From: Henricia sp. BOLD:AAB3569
Taxonomy: Eukaryota > Echinodermata > Asteroidea > Spinulosida > Echinasteridae
NCBI GenBank assembly: GCA_037783545.1
Contig: JBBELK010000519.1
Coordinates: 1-64,000 of the forward strand
DNA length: 64,000 bases
Reading direction: 5' to 3'
Part shown: positions 59,997-64,000 of the stretch, in pieces
Numbering within the stretch: position 1 is the first letter of the stretch
Layout: every line of letters starts with the position of its first letter
The notes under the pieces: model-generated
Told to the model about the DNA's origin: nothing
Seen by the model: only the letters and a program-made list of their open reading frames with translations
The model's database searches: none
Translations under genes and position numbers: made by a program

Positions 59997-61481
59997 ATGA
60001 CAAGTGCGCAATATAGAGAGTTTAGGGCATGCAAAATTTGAAGTTCGTCGGAACATTTTTCGACCTCCAAATTTGCCGACGTTTAGACCACACTTTGACC
60101 AAATTGCCGAGCCAAACTGCGGTGCGTTAACGAGAGTCCGAATGACTGAGCATGCGCACAACTCAGGAGTACCCCAAAGAGGTGTGTACAGACAGCCACG
60201 GTTTGCGTGAGAGCAGTCAGGAAGCCTCAACCCAGTTTTTTCTAAACTTTGAAATTTCTCTGCCATTTCCAGGCGAAAGTCTGTCAATTTTTTATGACAA
60301 GTGCGCAATATAGAGAGTTTAGGGCATGCAAAATTTGAAGTTCGTCGGAACATTTTTCGACCTCCAAATTTGCCGACGTTTGGACCACACTTTGACCAAA
60401 TTGCCGAGCCAAACTGCGGTGCGTTAACGACAGTCCGAATGACTGAGCATGCGCACAACTCAGGAGTACCCCAAAGAGGTGTGTACAGACAGCCACGGTT
60501 TGCGTGAGAGCAGTCAGGAAGCCTCAACCCAGTTTTTTCTAAACTTTGAAATTTCTCTGCCATTTCCCGGCGAAAGTCTGTCAATTTTTTATGACAAGTG
60601 CGCAATATAGAGAGTTTAGGGCATGCAAAATTTGAAGTTCGTCGGAACATTTTTCGACCTCCAAATTTGCCGACGTTTGGACCACACTTTGACCAAATTG
60701 CCGAGCCAAACTGCGGTGCGTTAACGACAGTCCGAATGACTGAGCATGCGCACAACTCAGGAGTACCCCAAAGAGGTGTGTACAGACAGCCACGGTTTGC
60801 GCGAGAGCAGTCAGGAAGCCTCAACCCAGTTTTTTCTAAACTTTGAAATTTCTCTGCCATTTCCCGGCGAAAGTCTGTCATTTTTTTATGACAAGTGCGC
60901 AATATAGAGAGTTTAGGGCATGCAAAATTTGAAGTTCGTCGGAACATTTTTCGACCTCCAAATTTGCCGACGTTTGGACCACACTTTGACCAAATTGCCG
61001 AGCCAAACTGCGGTGCGTTAACGACAGTCCGAATGACTGAGCATGCGCACAACTCAGGAGTACCCCAAAGAGGTGTGTACAGACAGCCACGGTTTGCGTG
61101 AGAGCAGTCAGGAAGCCTCAACCCAGTTTTTTCTAAACTTTGAAATTTCTCTGCCATTTCCCGGCGAAAGTCTGTCAATTTTTTATGACAAGTGCGCAAT
61201 ATAGAGAGTTTAGGGCATGCAAAATTTGAAGTTCGTCGGAACATTTTTCGACCTCCAAATTTGCCGACGTTTGGACCACACTTTGACCAAATTGCCGAGC
61301 CAAACTGCGGTGCGTTAACGACAGTCCGCATGACTGAGCATGCGCACAACTCAGGAGTACCCCAAAGAGGTGTGTACAGACAGCCACGGTTTGCGCGAGA
61401 GCAGTCAGGAAGCCTCAACCCAGTTTTTTCTAAACTTTGAAATTTCTCTGCCATTTCCCGGCGAAAGTCTGTCATTTTTTT
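59997..61481 (+). repeat. Family B 5-monomer block, copy 2 of a pair 6,238 bp apart
   Basis: It matches 53759-55243 mark for mark: ACGTTTAGACC, TTAACGAGAGTCC, TTTCCAGGCG, GTCATTTTTTTATG and GTCCGCATGACTG. The match stops at 61482, where GTCATTTTTTTATG and CTGCAGTGCG appear instead of the sequence at 55244. Confidence 0.9.
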
Positions 61482-64000
61482 ATGACAAGTGCGCAATATA
61501 GAGAGTTTAGGGCATGCAAAATTTGAAGTTCGTCGGAACATTTTTCGACCTCCAAATTTGCCGACGTTTGGACCACACTTTGACCAAATTGCCGAGCCAA
61601 ACTGCAGTGCGTTAACGACAGTCCGAATGACTGAGCATGCGCACAACTCAGGAGTACCCCAAAGAGGTGTGTACAGACAGCCACGGTTTGCGTGAGAGCA
61701 GTCAGGAAGCCTCAACCCAGTTTTTTCTAAACTTTGAAATTTCTCTGCCATTTCCCAGCGAAAGTCTGTCAATTTTTTATGACAAGTGCGCAATATAGAG
61801 AGTTTAGGGCATGCAAAATTTGAAGTTCGTCGGAACATTTTTCGACCTCCAAATTTGCCGACGTTTGGACCACACTTTGACCAAATTGCCGAGCCAAACT
61901 GCGGTGCGTTAACGACAGTCCGAATGACTGAGCATGCGCACAACTCAGGAGTACCCCAAAGAGGTGTGTACAGACAGCCACGGTTTGCGCGAGAGCAGTC
62001 AGGAAGCCTCAACCCAGTTTTTTCTAAACTTTGAAATTTCTCTGCCATTTCCCGGCGAAAGTCTGTCAATTTTTTATGACAAGTGCGCAATATAGAGAGT
62101 TTAGGGCATGCAAAATTTGAAGTTCGTCGGAACATTTTTCGACCTCCAAATTTGCCGACGTTTGGACCACACTTTGACCAAATTGCCGAGCCAAACTGCG
62201 GTGCGTTAACGACAGTCCGAATGACTGAGCATGCGCACAACTCAGGAGTACCCCAAAGAGGTGTGTACAGACAGCCACGGTTTGCGCGAGAGCAGTCAGG
62301 AAGCCTCAACCCAGTTTTTTCTAAACTTTGAAATTTCTCTGTCATTTCCCGGCGAAAGTCTGTCATTTTTTTATGACAAGTGCGCAATATAGAGAGTTTA
62401 GGGCATGCAAAATTTGAAGTTCGTCGGAACATTTTTCGACCTCCAAATTTGCCGACGTTTGGACCACACTTTGACCAAATTGCCGAGCCAAACTGCGGTG
62501 CGTTAACGACAGTCCGAATGACTGAGCATGCGCACAACTCTGGAGTACCCTCAAAGAGGTGTGTACAGACAGCCACGGTTTGCGTGAGAGCAGTCAGGAA
62601 GCCTCAACCCAGTTTTTTCTAAACTTTGAAATTTCTCTGCCATTTCCCGGCGAAAGTCTGTCAATTTTTTATGACAAGTGCGCAATATAGAGAGTTTAGG
62701 GCATGCAAAATTTGAAGTTCGTCGGAACATTTTTCGACCTCCAAATTTGCCGACGTTTGGACCACACTTTGACCAAATTGCCGAGCCAAACTGCGGTGCG
62801 TTAACGACAGTCCGAATGACTGAGCATGCGCACAACTCAGGAGTACCCCAAAGAGGTGTGTACAGACAGCCACGGTTTGCGCGAGAGCAGTCAGGAAGCC
62901 TCAACCCAGTTTTTTCTAAACTTTGAAATTTCTCTGCCATTTCCCGGCGAAAGTCTGTCAATTTTTTTATGACAAGTGCGCAATATAGAGAGTTTAGGGC
63001 ATGCAAAATTTGAAGTTCGTCGGAACATTTTTCGACCTCCAAATTTGCCGACGTTTGGACCACACTTTGACCAAATTGCCGAGCCAAACTGCGGTGCGTT
63101 AACGACAGTCCGAATGACTGAGCATGCGCACAACTCAGGAGTACCCCAAAGAGGTGTGTACAGACAGCCACGGTTTGCGCGAGAGCAGTCAGGAAGCCTC
63201 AACCCAGTTTTTTCTAAACTTTGAAATTTCTCTGCCATTTCCCGGCGAAAGTCTGTCATTTTTTTATGACAAGTGCGCAATATAGAGAGTTTAGGGCATG
63301 CAAAATTTGAAGTTCGTCGGAACATTTTTCGACCTCCAAATTTGCCGACGTTTGGACCACACTTTGACCAAATTGCCGAGCCAAACTGCGGTGCGTTAAC
63401 GACAGTCCGAATGACTGAGCATGCGCACAACTCAGGAGTACCCCAAAGAGGTGTGTACAGACAGCCACGGTTTGCGTGAGAGCAGTCAGGAAGCCTCAAC
63501 CCATTTTTTTCTAAACTTTGAAATTTCTCTGCCATTTCCCGGCGAAAGTCTGTCAATTTTTTATGACAAGTGCGCAATATAGAGAGTTTAGGGCATGCAA
63601 AATTTGAAGTTCGTCGGAACATTTTTCGACCTCCAAATTTGCCGACGTTTGGACCACACTTTGACCAAATTGCCGAGCCAAACTGCGGTGCGTTAACGAC
63701 AGTCCGAATGACTGAGCATGCGCACAACTCAGGAGTACCCCAAAGAGGTGTGTACAGACAGCCACGGTTTGCGCGAGAGCAGTCAGGAAGCCTCAACCCA
63801 GTTTTTTCTAAACTTTGAAATTTCTCTGCCATTTCCCGGCGAAAGTCTGTCAATTTTTTATGACAAGTGCGCAATATAGAGAGTTTAGGGCATGCAAAAT
63901 TTGAAGTTCGTCGGAACATTTTTCGACCTCCAAATTTGCCGACGTTTGGACCACACTTTGACCAAATTGCCGAGCCAAACTGCGGTGCGTTAACGACAGT
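61482..64000 (+). repeat. Family B mixed block at the right edge
   Basis: Eight complete monomers and a 141-bp partial one. Marks are CTGCAGTGCG (61604), TTTCCCAGCG (61753), CTCTGTCATTTCC (62340), CACAACTCTGGAGTACCCTCAAAG with one extra base (62550), an extra T (62964) and CCCATTTTTTTC (63503). GTCATTTTTTTATG precedes 61482, 62373 and 63266. The array continues past the window edge with no sign of degeneration. Confidence 0.8.

Larger units (their letters stand above)
1..64000 (+). repeat. Tandem satellite DNA array, 296/297-bp monomer, whole window
   Basis: About 215 complete monomers run head to tail in one orientation with no interruption by other sequence. The distances between the invariant start of the monomer (AGGACAAG in family A, ATGACAAG in family B) are 296 or 297 bp. 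The exceptions are three 291-bp, two 262-bp and two 276-bp monomers and a handful of +1/-1 changes, mostly in T runs. These lengths sum exactly to the window, so no inserted transposon, gene or spacer is hidden in it. This is the classic organisation of eukaryotic satellite DNA. Whether the array is centromeric, pericentromeric or elsewhere cannot be told from sequence alone. The strand label is arbitrary and follows the given orientation. Confidence 0.98.
11692..64000 (+). repeat. Satellite family B subarray (176 complete 297-bp monomers)
   Basis: Complete monomers start at 11692 and continue to 63859, followed by a 141-bp partial copy. Family B is recognised by ATGACAAGTG, AGAGAGTTTAGGGCATGC, AATTGCCGAGCC, CTGCGGTGCGTTAACGAC, GAATGACTG, CACAACTCAGG and CTCAACCCAG. 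Length exceptions are two 262-bp monomers, two 276-bp monomers and eleven +1 and three -1 changes. A frequent two-state position (TTTGCGCGAGAG or TTTGCGTGAGAG) splits the copies into roughly two classes whose order helps define the higher-order repeats. Copies are very similar, by eye usually within a few bases of consensus. Confidence 0.96.

Noticed and set aside
1-64000. CRISPR array
   Set aside because: The whole 296/297-bp unit is repeated. There are no short repeats separated by unique spacers, and no cas-like genes.
1-64000. Ribosomal or 5S RNA gene cluster
   Set aside because: No rRNA, 5S internal control region or tRNA-like segment is recognisable in the monomer, and its T runs are not placed after any recognisable RNA gene.
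1-64000. Tandem transposable elements or a satellite seeded by an inserted element
   Set aside because: No terminal inverted repeats, target-site duplications, transposase or reverse transcriptase motifs are seen. The dyad arms are internal and only 13 bp long. An origin from an element is possible but not supported here.

Overview
The whole window is one uninterrupted head-to-tail satellite DNA array. No protein-coding gene, RNA gene, mobile element or unique-sequence island is visible. Every monomer lies in the same orientation. The monomer starts add up exactly to 64,000 bases once a short list of small indels is included, so nothing larger than 1 bp is inserted anywhere. There are 215 complete monomers: 38 of family A (normally 296 bp), one A/B chimera (297 bp) and 176 of family B (normally 297 bp). 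A 157-bp partial copy lies at the left edge and a 141-bp partial copy at the right edge. An array of this size and homogeneity points to a eukaryotic genome, in a centromeric, pericentromeric, subtelomeric or similar heterochromatic block. The species cannot be read from the sequence. The B monomer is about 47% GC and is not depleted in CpG.

Layout: family A occupies 1-11,394 and family B occupies 11,692-64,000. The two consensus sequences differ at roughly 30 positions (about 10%), clustered in three windows. The A-to-B change takes place inside one chimeric monomer (11,395-11,691), within a 17-base block common to both families. The boundary is abrupt, with no intermixing on either side.

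Both halves show higher-order repeat (HOR) structure, tracked by rare diagnostic variants that recur at fixed offsets. In A these are a 5-mer (1,481 bp, twice), a 4-mer (1,184 bp, twice), a dimer (592 bp) and an 8-mer repeated at the boundary (offset 2,358). In B they are a 12-mer of 3,529 bp followed by a 16-mer version of 4,717 bp, dimers of 594 bp, trimers of 891-892 bp, a 6-mer of 1,783 bp, several 4-mers of 1,188 bp, a 22-mer of 6,513 bp with an incomplete second copy, and a 5-mer block repeated at offset 6,238. No single HOR runs through the array. It is a patchwork of overlapping local amplifications, as expected from unequal exchange and conversion.

Each monomer carries a conserved imperfect dyad (13-bp arms, 10-base loop), two SphI-type GCATGC sites and a T-rich tract. 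Very long open frames of up to 3,165 codons on the minus strand of the B region are best explained by the 297-bp period being divisible by three and the consensus having no stop in that frame. I do not annotate them as genes.
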